Below are positions 11,141 through 23,316 of a stretch of DNA of 64,000 nt, piece after piece (the first letter of the stretch is position 1; each line of letters opens with the position of its first letter). The stretch covers positions 127,206,447 through 127,270,446 of the forward strand of contig NC_041401.2 in the NCBI RefSeq assembly GCF_900747795.2, given 5' to 3'. The translations under genes were made by a program, and so were the position numbers. The DNA is from Erpetoichthys calabaricus (taxonomy: Eukaryota > Chordata > Cladistia > Polypteriformes > Polypteridae). The notes beneath the pieces were generated by a model that did no database searches, had not been told where the DNA came from, and saw only the letters and a list, made by a program, of their open reading frames with translations.

Positions 11141-11289
11141 TGAGAACTTGCGTACGCCAGGGTATGAGGTACCGTGGAAATGTGCATGGCTTTACGCCAA
11201 GTTTAGGTTTTATACATCGCGATTTGAGCGTGGAAACGTTCGTACGCAACATTTCTGTGTGTACGCACCGTTTTTACATGAGTCCCCAG

Positions 11290-12850
11290 ATTATTACTTG
11301 TATGAAAATAATATACTAAATAACAATCAGCATGGGCTCATGAAAGGAAAATTCTGCCAATATAATTTGTTAGACTTTTTTGAACAGGTGATTGACATAG
11401 GAGACAAAAGCAAAGCATACAACATAATTTACTTACACTTTCAAAAATCCTTTGACATAGTTACAAACCAAAGATTAATTTTTATGTCTATGCTACTAAC
11501 ATAGTTCATTTACAAAACTGGACTTCATACTAATTAATTAGCTACAGTCAAAGAGGACAAATAACAGAAGAACGATCTACATGTGGTGAAGTCATCTGTG
11601 GATTCTCTCAGAAGTCTGTGTTTGAACCGTGAATCTTTATAATTTATATTAATGACTGAAACTCTGAATTAGTAAATTTGTGAAATTTGAAGACAAAACG
11701 AAAATTGCTGGGATAAGACTAGCAATCAATAAAGAAAACAGAAAATGTAATTTAATTTAATTTAGATAAGTGTTATGTCTAGGTAAAAGAAAAAATAATT
11801 ATAAATACAATATGGGTGACCCAGAATTACAGAAAGTAACCTCTTAAAATGATTTAGTGGTTTATTTTACTACAACATTCTCATTGTCTAAGCAATATGT
11901 TAAGAAGGTAAAAAAATGTTAACTTATGTAGTTAAAGATGTTGAATATAAACTAAGCTGCTTCGTGCTCAGGTAGTATAATGTGCTAGTGAGAACATATC
12001 TGGAGTAAAATGTAAAGTTCTGGTTACTACACACAAAATAATATATATATATAAAAAAAATACTCGTTAAAAAAAAATAAAAGCGTGGGCGCTTTTGCTA
12101 AGATTTTAAGAAGTGTTTTTTGAATGTTGATTGATGAAAAGCACCCACGCTTTTATTTTACGAGTGATGTACGAGAGACTTATTTTTTACTTTTTAGTAC
12201 ACTTTTTAACTTAAAATAAGCGTGGTTTTTAAAAAGTATTTTTTATGTATATATTATTTTCAACTGTTTAGTCCTGAGTTTGTTTTAGTTCTATCCGTTA
12301 TCTAGCGGCATCTATTGGTGAAATCTTGAACTATTCTTCCAATAAAAATTTCATTTCTTAATTAACATGGATTAATTGATCAATTAGTGAAACTGATTAT
12401 TGATTCATGTATTGTCTTCGGAAGTGAGTAAGTGTGCAAAATTTCAAGTCATTTGGACAATAGGAAGTGGGTTAAATATCGATTACAAGATTTGTACCAG
12501 ACAACAAACAGGTGAAGATAATATAAGCATGCTAATAATCATAATAAAATAAAATAATAAAAAATAGAAGCTTGTGAAGCAGTACAGAGAATGGCAACCA
12601 AGTACATCCTAGAACTAAAGGACATACCCTATTCTTAGAGGCCCAGACTATTAAACATCTTTAGTCTTCAACAGGGTTTTTTTTTAAAAATTCCTAACAC
12701 ACTTCTAAAATATTAGAGCACAATTCTTTCAGTTTAACAGTGAATTAGTTACTCAAGGACACTAGTGGAAATCAAGAGGAAAATATGCTACACACAAAAG
12801 GGCTGTGGGAATTTGAAAACTACCTAGTCAAGCTGAAGCAGAAAGTGTGC
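11290..12850 (+). mobile_element. CR1-like LINE remnant
   Basis: Directly after the Harbinger-like insertion, 11310-11500 encodes NNQHGLMKGKFCQYNLLDFF and YLHFQKSFDIVTNQRL: the RT domain 2/3 motifs of CR1-type LINEs. Downstream RT and C-terminal sequence is very decayed. About 12045-12565 is a separate AT-rich insertion, after which LINE-like sequence (AVQRMATKYI-type) resumes to about 12850. Confidence 0.6.
12045..12565. repeat. Unclassified AT-rich insertion with inverted repeat
   Basis: ACTCGTTAAAAAAAAATAAA with AGCGTGGGCGC (12062-12095) is mirrored by the complement of 12137-12166 (CACCCACGCTTTTATTTTAC). This is a stem of about 30 bases around a 40-base loop. A third partial copy of AATAAGCGTGG lies at 12220. 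The 3' part contains AATTTCAAGTCATTTGGACA, which resembles the 3' part of the Helitron at 5710. Family unknown. Confidence 0.45.
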
Positions 12851-13297
12851 ATCCTGAGTTTCTCCCCATAATTCCTGTGCAACTGCTCCAGCACCCCATC
12901 CTGGGAGCATTGTGTGACGGGCACAGTGATCTTATCTGGCAAGGCATAAACTTCTTGCAACATTGTGGAATATTTCAAGGTCAGCAGAATGCACTAGCTA
13001 TACTATTTCCTGAGATGGTGCAACGGTTTTTGCTGTCTCTTAATTCTAAACCTACACAACAAGGCAAGTTTATTGCACATCAGTTTAAAAAGAAACATAT
13101 TAGTGGCTTCCACTGTTTTACCACTGACGGAGACCTATATTTAGTAAACTATGGTGCAACTGAACTCCTGGATGTCCCAGGCAGTGCAAAGGGTTTAGCT
13201 ACTAGAAGTCAGAGAATGGCTGGATTGCAAAGGTGCTCCAACAGAGAGCTAGTCTGTTCCAATGGTCCTTACTCTTCTATCAGACTAAACAACTAAA
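12851..13297. other. Unassigned; one 149-codon open frame
   Basis: The frame 12847-13296 is open for 149 codons on the + strand but matches no family I recognise. It has no splice context and sits between two LINE remnants, so I treat it as chance or part of a repeat. Confidence 0.3.
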
Positions 13298-13478
13298 ATA
13301 ATTTTAACAAGAACAGGCCATTGAGCCCAACAATGCTTGCTAGTTCTATTCACCCAATGTCTACAAAATAACATAATGTTGAATTTTGAAGGTTCATAAA
13401 GTCCTACTGTTTACCTCACCATTTGGTAACTATTCCCATGTGTTTAAGGTCATATGTGTGAAGAAAAAAAATGTGATA
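13298..13478 (-). mobile_element. CR1-like LINE 3' end, minus strand
   Basis: AAGAACAGGCCATTGAGCCC is the reverse complement of the tail motif at about 1185-1205. The order of 3'-UTR motifs (TTTACCTCACCATTTGGTAA and so on) also matches that copy inverted. Confidence 0.65.
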
Positions 13479-13484
13479 GTTGTA

Positions 13485-14317
<833 letters not shown>

Positions 14318-14329
14318 ATAAAGTAACAG

Positions 14330-14925
14330 CTGGGATACACTTTACTAAGGCCCAATCATCCAGTCCAATGGTATCTCCTATCAGTGTTATGTTGATGATA
14401 TTCAACTGTATCTGTCATTCCCTCCTGAGGATCACATGGTATTGGCTAGAATATCTGCATGTCTCATTGATATTGCAACCTGGATAAATCATCACCATCT
14501 CCAACTCAACCGGGCAAAGATAGACCTACTTCTTTTCCAAGCTCATCCATCTCTATATACAACACCCCATTTCTGTTCAGCTGAGCTCCCATTCGCTAAC
14601 TACTGCCAAGTCAATACACACTCTGAAGGTAGTGAGCAACTGTTCTTCGCTGACCATGTTGCAATTCTCCTTCTGTCTTCAACTCTACACAGTGAACACA
14701 AAATCAGACAATATCTGATGTAGAATGAATCACAACTCCTGGTCCAGGCTTGGGACTTGTCATATAAGAACTACCGCATGTCTCTCCTGGCAGGAGTACT
14801 GGCATGTGTCACTAAGCTGCTTCAGATGATTCAAAATGCAGTGGCACATCTAGTGTTCAACCAGCCAACACAGGCACTTGTCACACCTCTTCTCAAATCA
14901 CTACATTGAATTCCTGTAGGTTCAA
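14330..14925 (+). mobile_element. L2-type LINE, RT remnant
   Basis: 14380-14500 encodes YVDDIQLYLSFPPEDH and ARISACLIDIATWINHHHLQ with LNRAK: the catalytic YADDTQLYLS box and following motif of L2 LINEs. 14820-14920 gives LLQMIQNAVAHLVFNQP, a typical downstream motif. Stops interrupt the frame. Confidence 0.75.
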
Positions 14926-15290
14926 GGTTCAAGGTTCTTTCACTTGTCATTTACATGATAAGTGAAGTGAGGTAGCGTGAGGTTATTACACATATTCAAA
15001 AATTTTGTTTTGCCATCAGTCTGACTGTAGTGGGGAAAAAGCTATTGAAAACTTTGTTTTGTGAGAGATGATGCTGACCACTCTGCTGTGTCTCAGATTG
15101 TACATACAGTTTTTGTGTCTGAGCAGAGAGTGAGCTGGATGGAGTGAGTCCCTGATAATTCCCTCTGCTCTTTTTCGACAATGATGTGCATACATAAAGT
15201 CCATGGAAGGAAGATTTGTCCCTATGATCCTCTCCGCAGTTTTTATGACTCTTTGCAAGTCTTTGTAGGAGCATGTATTAAGCACAAATT
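14926..15290 (-). mobile_element. Rex1-like LINE, C-terminal part
   Basis: The minus-strand frame 15285-15016 encodes LQRVIKTAERIIGTNLPSMD and RAEGIIRDSLHPAHSLL, matching the C-terminal end of ORF2 in Rex1-like fish LINEs, where these residues precede the 3' UTR. It lies tail to tail with the L2 piece on the other strand. Confidence 0.7.
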
Positions 15291-15650
15291 CTTAATGTTT
15301 GCCTATAGAGTAGTCATTGGATCAGCATCTATATATCTTGAGATACTTGTGAAGTCAAATAGTCTTTCTTGCCACTTCAGCATGATTTCCAAATTTAAAC
15401 TGCCGACTCCTTAAATTTATTTATTTATTTAATGAACTTAAAACCCATATTTTCCCCCTGGGACAAATGAAGTTCTGTCCATATATGAAAAAGTGTTTTT
15501 TCTGTAAATTTCTGTCTAATCGATAATAGCTTATAGGTTCTTGAAACCAAAGAATTTGAACTAGTTTGCATTTTGTTTTAAACTCTTCACTTGTGATGAT
15601 CAAATTTTTAAGCTTTTCCTGTAAAGCACATTGTAGAACTGTCCTCCTAA
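15291..15650 (+). other. Weak LINE 3' tail, otherwise nothing
   Basis: TTTTCCCCCTGGGACAAATG with AAGTTCTGTC (15452-15480) resembles the 3' end of Rex1/L2 LINEs. The remainder is AT-rich without coding signal. Confidence 0.35.
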
Positions 15651-17125
15651 ACTAAAGGTCATGCTCATAAAGGTATACTTTAAAGTTCCACCCCTACTAT
15701 TGTGCATTCAAATCTAACATGTTCATTTTCTAGTGTATTATTTTAAATTTACTTACATTAACATTGATCTTCCAACAGACCTGCCCAGGCCTATATTCTA
15801 TCCAAGTCTTGTTGTAATGATTTAGCCAATTCCAGATTATTTCTCATTCCACCTGATTTGGTATTATGTGCAGTTAAATAGCTTGTTATATATATTATTA
15901 TATAGGTGGCTTATATAGCATATACTTTATTAAAACAGGCAGCGTTCTCAGCACTGATCTGCGAGGGACCCCACTATTAACATCATCTAATTCAGGAAAG
16001 GTTTCTTGCACAATAACATGTATGAGGCAGTTCTTCCCCTTCTCTATACTGCACCTTGAATTCCCCTTTCTTTTATTTTAATTTACAGTCTCTCATGTGA
16101 TACCTTGGTAAGAAACCTTTAAAAAAGCTTTCTGTAAATCAAGATTCATAATATTCCATGCACCTCTGTGATCATAAGATCATTTTTAGCTTCCTCAAAG
16201 AATATCAGGATATTAATGAAACCCAGTCTTCCTAATCTGAACCCATGTTAACTATTTGATAAAACACCCTTTCTTGTCATGTGATGCTCAATTTTTTCCT
16301 TAGAAATTGCTTTCATTAATTTACCTGTGATGCATGTTAAGCTTACTGGCCTATAGATATTTAGGCCAGCCCACTCATCCTTTTATGTAACTAGGGGGCT
16401 CTGCCCCCTGCTCGCTTCACTCATCCGGGTTTGGTTTACCGGATATACAATTTAAACAGATTGTTATTTTCATGGGAATTGTTACATATGCGTTATTTTC
16501 ACTTTTACTTTAAAATATTTGTTAAAACAATACTTGTCCTTTATTTCCGGCCCCGGGAGTGGTTAAATCTTTCTCGCAGGATGTATAAAGCCACTTGTGT
16601 TGTGAAGGGGGGGCGGCTGAACACACGTTAAGGAGATGCCGTCGGATCATCTGCTTTCTTTCTGCTGCTGCTACTGGCGAGCTGTGTGTTCTTTTTGTCG
16701 TGCTGCATGTCGATTATTTAAAAGCCTGTACAGCAGCTGTTCTTTTGCCACTTCGTGTCTCTGCAGCTCGCGTTGTGAAAGGGGGAGGGGGGGCTGAACG
16801 TACACCAAGGAGTAGCGGTCGGATCATCTGCTTGCTTCCTGCTGCTGCTGCTGACAAGCTGCGTGTTCTGCTTGTCGTTGTTTTAAGAGCTTTATTTTTT
16901 TTATAATAGAGAGATAGGATAATACTTGCTAGCTCCCAATCCTTAGGAGTTTCATCAGTGTGCAGTGATTTTCGAAAAAATGTACATCAAAAGATTACTT
17001 ATGCATTCACTAAACTCCTTAAACACTCTAGGATAGATTTTATCTGATCCTGGAAATTTTTTTTGATTTCAACTATTTTAACTGAAGCAGTATTTCTGTC
17101 TGCACAATTTCCAAAATAGTCATTA
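15650..17125 (-). mobile_element. CR1-like LINE, minus strand, split by a Helitron
   Basis: Minus-strand translation gives, from high to low coordinate: SDKIYPRVFKEFSECISNLL (about 17060-16990), then, after the inserted Helitron (16391-16914), IEHHMTRKGVLSNSQHGFRL near 16270 and further RT motifs. These are consecutive RT motifs 0-2 of one LINE, so the Helitron landed inside it. Several stops are present. Confidence 0.65.
16391..16914 (-). mobile_element. Non-autonomous Helitron inside a LINE
   Basis: It has the same termini as 8051-8682: minus-strand TCTCTCTATTATAAAAAA start preceded by A, and hairpin plus CTAG end followed by T. It carries two or three internal copies of a unit containing GCTGCTG, CTGCGTGTTCT and ATTTAAAAGCCTGTACAGC. 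Confidence 0.78.
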
Positions 17126-19057
17126 TCTGCTTGATAGTTCCTGTTTGTGCTAGGAGGTTGTCTGCATCTTTGCGCATGTAAACTACAGAGACATGAGAGT
17201 TAAAAATATTAACAATGTAAGAGCTGAGAATTTGCTGAAAGTGTATACGGTCCATGCCCATTAGTTCAAGTGCTTTAGATCCGGCATGTTAATAAAAAGA
17301 CAAGAGATGCTTGTGGTGTTCTGCCAGCTACAACATTTCTCTCACACAATGGAGGTAAGCAAACTGGCTATTAAATTCCAAGAGTTATGCTATCTGTTGT
17401 ATTTAATATTTCTCACAGTGAAATTTTTGTATGTATATTTTTATGTTTTCCTAAGTTCTGGACCATGTTGATTCAGAATTTACCATTTCTTTCCTAATAT
17501 AAATCCATTTCACAATGCTAATATTTTTATTGTGTTATTTTTATTATTCTCCCATGGAACCATCTTGTTTAAAGGGTGACACCATAACAAATATCCTAAG
17601 TCATGTTGCTAGGGGCACTTCCCCAAAGTCATGAAAATGACATTAGCAATACAGTGGATATATATACCCAAATTACACAGCTCTTGGTATCTGAATTTGT
17701 GGATATTCTGAAAGATTCCTACATTTATTACTATGTTTTCTTTGGCATTTTGAAGCTAGCATTTTTTATTTACTCTGATTTTTGGCACCTCCCTTTAGCT
17801 AGTCACTTCATTAGTTGTGTCTTCCTGGGTGTGACATTAGCTTTGATTTTTTGGCAATGATTCATTTCCCAGTTCACCTCTATAAAAATATTTTCTGCAC
17901 TTATCATTGAAACATTCAGTATGAGATTTCACAAATCTGCAGTCTTAGTCAGCCATAAACTGTGCTTGACTGTGTTTATGGCTTGGACTGCAAGCAGTAT
18001 AGGCTGGGACCACATCAGTTTCTTCAACATTTGTTTTCTGTGGTCAGCATTCAAGTACATCCTGGCAAAGTCTTCGGCCAGATTAAAAAAAGTGTATGAG
18101 GACCAAAGGTGTGGCAAGGCTGTCATTTGTTGCATTGCTTTGTCAACTGTCAGCTCTGTTGTGAACTAAAGGAGAACTCGTCCCAAAGCACAAGTAATAT
18201 GAAGTAAAGATGGACCAGGAAATGAAGACCAAAGGTCAGAAAGCTCAATATGCAAAACAAAATTCGACAGTCAGAAAAAGAATTCAAAAAGCTTCTAGAT
18301 GCCAAGAAAGCCTTTCTCTAAATAACTACAGTATTCACAAGCTTGGAATCTTTATTTTTATCCAGAAACTTGCATGCTACCATTGCTGCAAAGCCACCTT
18401 AAATAATATTCTAATTACAATTTCACTTGTAGCATTACCATTAGTCATGACCACACCTTGGGGCTGCCATCTGTCTCCATATAAAAAAATGAGTAAAATG
18501 GCTGCCACTCTCCTACACTCTCCATTTGTGAAAATATTTTGCTTGAAAGCTGCAATTACCCTAACATAATATTAAATCAAGAAGCAAACTTGCTCAATAT
18601 AGACTGGTGCTGCTGTTGATTAGACATGGCCTTTGGCAATAGTGTGAGCTCTTATTCCAAATAAGGATGATTGTATCTAATATTATTGGTCTCCATTTAT
18701 CTCTGAATTTCCTCTGGAGGCAATACAGTTTGATGTTCAGTTTCTGAGATTAGTATCCATTTGTAAAATCAGTTTCATCAGTTTCAGAGGTGCTGCTATG
18801 TCTAGGAGTGTAACCATACTGGCCTGTCAGATTCATGCATGTCATCTGCACTGTTCAGAGAGGACTAGCTAGGGCCTCCAAGCTGAAAAGCAGTCTTATT
18901 TTGGTGTCATCATCATCCTGACTTGGGTGGCATCACAATAGCGTGAAACCTCTGGATACAATGCGCAAAATTAGGCAAGATTCCAATACTGGGAACCTTG
19001 AAGAGGCTAGAGTCGCATGGGTTCTGCTTGAACACTGATTTTAAGATCTAGAATAGG
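17126..19057. other. No gene recognised
   Basis: Short open frames occur (17603-17860, 17921-18169, 18210-18569, up to 119 codons), but none shows a known domain or a consistent splice context. Composition is AT-rich. It may contain very old repeats. Confidence 0.4.
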
Positions 19058-19070
19058 TATGTAATATCAT

Positions 19071-19196
19071 CCATCCATCCATTTTCCAACCCGCTGAATC
19101 TGAACACATGGTCACGGGTGTCTGCTGGAGCCAATCCCAGCCAACACAGGGCACAAGGCAGGAACCAATCCCGGGCAGGGTGCCAACCCACCGCAG
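19071..19196 (-). mobile_element. Short SINE copy with 13-bp target duplication
   Basis: It reads from (CATC)n to ...CAACCCACCGCAG, so on the minus strand it begins at CTGCGGTGGG like the copies at 6318 and 9433. It is flanked by TATGTAATATCAT at 19058-19070 and 19197-19209. Confidence 0.9.
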
Positions 19197-19209
19197 TATG
19201 TAATATCAT

Positions 19210-20535
19210 TTAATAGTTAAAATGTTAAAAGACATGTTGTAGGTATGCTTTCATTAAAATCTCTTCATCATTCAAATCTTCATTTTGCTTCTAAGTGCAT
19301 TAAGAGGATATTTTCTTCATGCTGCTGTAATTGTAAAGTTTTTCTAATAGATATGATAACATCAGAAGAAAATTAATACTTTTTTCTTGGAAATAATAAA
19401 ATATGATAAAGATTCAGGCAAAACATTTGGCAGTGCAATAAATGATAAACATGGAAAAAAACTCAAGGGTGTGAATTTTATACAAATTGTCCTTTGACAA
19501 GTTTAATGTCAGAACAAATCATTTCCACCATAAAATTAATGTCTCTTTTCAATTAACCTGGGATTTTTGGTTTGATGTCAATTTTTTTTTGCTCTATAGG
19601 TGTCTCATTTGTATTGTAGCACCGACCACAATTTACTTATTTACATTCACATAGATTACATGAATTTAAACTATTTTTAAGGCAGCTTTCACATATCATT
19701 TTTGCATATTTATCCATTTGATAGTGACTTCACTTCTAGTATTCCTCAAGCTTTCTCATAAACATGGAAGGAAATATCATCACATGCAATACTTACATGA
19801 TAGGATGATAGCCAGAAGTAATGAGTTCCAATTTACTTCTAAAGTGTAGCTACATCTACAAGTTGTTAGTTTGTTGAGACAGAAATAAAGACAACTTGAC
19901 AAGCTACATCTTAAGAAAGCCAGGAAGATGTCGCTTAAGGCTTTTACTGGAAAAATTGTTGTTAGAGCTGATTTCAAGCTGAGGAAACTGGTAGTAAACC
20001 AACCCCACTGAGCATCAGTTTATAAAATGATAATGATGATTGCCTCCCATTAAACTCTTGGCACACTTACCAGATACTGCTGATTGAGCCTTAGACACTG
20101 TGTGAGTGCCTCGTCTTAGATGAATAATTTCCATTTTAACTTGATGATTGTTTATTGGTTTTACCTGGACTGTCTCAATGGTGCAGCAATAAGTGCCACT
20201 GCCTGACGATTTCAATTCCCACTCCAATCATTGCTAGTGTAGCTTATTCTCCCCTGTACTTTCTGAGTTTTCTCTGCTACCAACGTTTATCTATATAACA
20301 AATTATTAAACAAAATGTGTGGTGCAAAATGTTTTGCAAGAATTAAAAGAATTACAGTTACAAAGAAAACAGATACATATATAGACAATACAAGTAAACA
20401 AACCAATAAAATTATAAAAAGGGTAGTGTCCCTAATGGAAATTAGGATAACTTAAACAAATTTATGGTACATTGCAGGAGCAACCCCTGGTCAGAGTACC
20501 AGTCCATTGCAAGGTGAACACACAGTCACACTTAC

Positions 20536-20591
<56 letters not shown>

Positions 20592-20609
20592 TATCTACTT
20601 ATCCCTTTA
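19210..20609. other. No gene; an old SINE and a (CA)n tract
   Basis: 20160-20290 resembles a strongly diverged + strand SINE: the A-box-like TGGTGCAGCAATAAGTGCC and a B-box-like TTTCAATTCCC. 20536-20588 is (CA)n, preceded by TCCATTGCAAGGTGAACACA, which is also seen beside the (CA)n at 49755. The rest shows nothing. Confidence 0.45.
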
Positions 20610-21804
20610 CACTATATGGACAAAAGTATTAGGACACACCACTTAATTATTGAATTTAGGTGTTTCAATCAGACCCATTGCCACTGGTGTATAAAATCAA
20701 GCACCTAGCCATGCAGTCTCAATTTACAAACATTTGTGAAACAAAATGGGTCATTCTAAAGAGCTCAGTGACTTCAAGAGTGGTACTGTGATAAGATGCC
20801 ACCTAGATGGTTCATGAAATTTCAGCCTTGCTGGATATTCCACGGTCAGCTGTAAGTGGTATTATTGGAGAGTGGAAGTGTTTAGGAACAACAGCAACTC
20901 AGCCACGAAACGGAAGACCATGTAAAGTCACAGAGCAGGGTCAATAACTGCTAAGGTGCACGATGGGTAAAAGTCGCTAACGCTCTGCTGATTCCATTGT
21001 CAAAGAGTTCCAGACTTCCACTGGTATTAAATGTGTGGCTGGAGTTTCATGGAATGGGCTTCCATAGCTGCATGCAAGCTTCATATCACCAAGTCCAATG
21101 CCAAGCATTGGATGGAGTGGTGTAAAGCACACTGCCACTGGACTGCAGAGCAGTGGAAACCTGTTTTATGGAGTGACGAATCACGCTTCTCTGTTTGGCA
21201 GTCAGATAAGCAAGTGTGGATTTGGCTGATTCAGGTACAACATTACCTGCCTGACTGCATTGTGCCAACTGTGAAGTTTGGTGGACGAGGGATAATGGTG
21301 TGGGGCTGTTTTGCAGGGTTTGGGCTAGGCCCCTTACTTCCAGTGAAGGGTAATCTTAACGCTTCAGCATACCAAGACATTTTGGACAACACTATGCTTC
21401 CAACTTTGTGGAAACAGTTTGGGGAAGGCCCTTTTCTATTCCAGTATGACTGTGCCCCAGTGCACAAAGCAAAGTCCATAAACTATGGTTGAATGAGTTC
21501 AGTGTAGAAGAACTTGATTGGCACGCACAGAGCCCTGACCTCAACACCATCAAACACTTTTGGGATGAAATGGAACAGAAACTGACTGCCAGGCCTTCTC
21601 TTCCAACATCAGTGCCTGACCTCATAAATGCTGTACAGAATGAATGAGCACAAATTCCCAAAGAAACACTCTTGTGGAAAGCTTTCCATGAAGAGTGGAA
21701 GCTGTTATAGCTGCAAAGGGGAGACCAAATCCATTTGAATGCAATGTAACTAAAGTCACTTTGGTGTAATGGTCAGGCGTCCCAATACTTTTGTCCATGA
21801 AGTA
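20610..21804 (+). mobile_element. Tc1/mariner element
   Basis: Terminal inverted repeats CACTATATGGACAAAAGTAT (left, after TA) and their decayed counterpart ending ATACTTTTGTCCATGAAGTA (right, before TA). It encloses a transposase pseudogene in the same orientation. Length about 1.2 kb, typical of short-repeat Tc1 elements. Confidence 0.88.
20746..21710 (+). pseudogene. Tc1-like transposase, multiply broken
   Basis: The start MGHSKELSDFKSGTV is followed by a frameshift and stops through the helix-turn-helix region. The longest open part (21031-21492, 153 codons) carries the first Asp in VLWSDESRFSVW, GGRGIMVWGCFA, and the second Asp in FQYDCAPVHKAKS. The third acidic position lies in SPDLNTIKHFWDE after another shift; it reads IKH, where the family has IEH, so the catalytic Glu is replaced by Lys. 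An inactive copy. Confidence 0.85.
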
Positions 21805-21809
21805 TATAT

Positions 21810-22189
21810 TTTTCAGAGGTAGGAATTTAAATGTTGCAATTTTACAGTATCACAATGAAGGGGATATTATCCCTCCACTTTAAAAGTAAGGTCAATTGAA
21901 TCACTGAGACTGTCACATATTTCTATATTGATTTTTTCGTTTTAAATATCGAATTTCTGAATGGACTCATTCAAAATGTACTTTTTGTGTAACATTATTT
22001 TCGTATTTGTTAATAATTGAATTCGCTATTACATTATCTTTGGTTCTTCAATTAAACAGTTTAGGAGATGCCTTTGTAAAGTACACATATTTGATATAAT
22101 TTACAATTAAACTGTTTTTTGTATGTATCGTACCAGATAAGTAACCAGTGCGCAGCTTCCTTTCGTTATAAAAGTCATCTTAATTTCGG
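21810..22189. other. AT-rich intergenic stretch upstream of the promoter
   Basis: No coding or repeat signal is recognised. Composition changes from AT-rich to CpG-containing near 22140. Confidence 0.5.
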
Positions 22190-22195
22190 CGCTTC

Positions 22196-22208
22196 GTTGC
22201 TTAGCAAC
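22196..22208. promoter_or_regulatory. RFX X-box palindrome
   Basis: GTTGCTTAGCAAC is two GTTGC half-sites facing each other, the form bound by RFX factors. It lies about 1.1 kb before the KIAA2013 ATG, at the edge of the CpG-containing stretch. Confidence 0.5.
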
Positions 22209-22262
22209 TGTAAAAGCCGTAAAGGTGAAAGTATGACAACGTAAAAACAAACAACGCGCGAC

Positions 22263-22270
22263 ACTTCCGG
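22263..22270 (-). promoter_or_regulatory. ETS-family site
   Basis: ACTTCCGG (CCGGAAGT on the minus strand) is the core bound by ETS/GABP factors, common near transcription starts of housekeeping genes. It is 55 bases after the X-box. Confidence 0.45.
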
Positions 22271-23316
22271 GATTTCGTCCTTACCAGATACTTTCCGGCT
22301 GTCTTGGTTGAGAAGAGCGTTTGCCAACAGGTCTCAGGGACAGTTGTGTGCGGATATCAATAATGCATAGAGTGGCAAGAGATATGGAGTCGGAGTGGAG
22401 AGAATACATGAAGTGATAAAGGAGAGTCCTGGGAGAGAAGTCTCGGCATATAGTCTGGATCCGGGAGTAATAAAGCACGAAGTGAGCAGAACACAAACAT
22501 TAAAGCAGGATGTGAGTGCACGTGATATCATCTAAACAGACGCGATTCAGAGTACGGAAAAGACTTAAATAAAGAAGGATATGTATGCATGAAATACGTG
22601 AAGAAACGAGAAAAAGTTAAACCAGAAAGGGTCGGATTGAAAAATACAGTTCGGGATCCTCCAGTCTGTTAAGACTGTGTCCTCGATCGATATGAAAAAT
22701 GCCTTCAGGCTCAGTCTTTGTACTTTTTCACATGTGTAGAAACGGGGTCAGGTGAGGCACCAGGCTGGACAAGTTGACGGCTTCAGGGAAATACGAGAAG
22801 GAAAAAAATGAAAAGGAACACGAGAGACAGCTTTGGAGCGGTGACACGGCGCCGAGTGCTTCATTAAACTTTTAAAATCCTTATATTTTTTTTTAAACAG
22901 TTTGATATTTCTTTACTCATATTTAATCTCGGTCTAAGAGGACACACTTTGAAATTATATTTTACATGATATTTATGTTTTCTTTTCTAAATGATAGTCA
23001 CAAGCTTCTGATTCGCTTTGCAGTGCTTTTTTTACTTTTCGTCATTAGCACAGTGTCTCATTTACATTTGGAAAGGTTGACGTTGATCTTGGAGGAGGTC
23101 GCAGTTACTGGATGCTAAACAAATATTGGCCTGCCATTTTAATGAGCTAATGGGGAGTAATCAACACCTGTTCTGCGACGTAGATGGTTATCAATGAAAG
23201 TATGAGAAAGGAACTGAGTTTGGGAAACTGTATATACTCTGAAGAACATACCGAGAACGGCACAATTCGACAGGCCAGTGCAGTAAATGTTAACTTACTT
23301 CTGACTTGAGAAGAAA

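Larger units (their letters stand above)
9189..11286 (-). mobile_element. PIF/Harbinger-like element with Myb-like gene only
   Basis: It begins GGGCCTCATGTATACACG and ends in the inverted counterpart ...CATGAGTCCC. Subterminal arms of more than 100 bases are inverted copies (9189-9330 against about 11130-11286), with several TACGCA/GCGTAC hexamers. Flanks read CTG on the left and CAG on the right. A Myb/SANT-like pseudogene lies inside on the minus strand, and no DDE nuclease gene is visible. A shorter relative is at 43627-44257. A short SINE (9433-9559) and a 62-bp LINE tail (9677-9738) inserted later. Confidence 0.65.
22190..23316 (+). promoter_or_regulatory. KIAA2013: Probable KIAA2013 promoter and 5' UTR
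   Basis: This non-repetitive stretch before the KIAA2013 start codon is richer in CpG than its surroundings (22180-22300 holds several CGCG/CCGG sites). It contains an RFX-type palindrome (22196-22208) and an ETS-type site (22263-22270). A transcription start downstream of these would give a 5' UTR of up to about 1 kb, possibly with a short intron. No clear TATA box sits near the ATG except TGTATATACTC at 23230. Exact start not determinable. Confidence 0.45.

Noticed and set aside
12847-13296. 149-codon frame
   Set aside because: No recognisable domain, lies between LINE pieces, no splice or promoter context.
18210-18569. 119-codon frame, and neighbours at 17603 and 17921
   Set aside because: No domain, no splice context; a length expected by chance in 64 kb.
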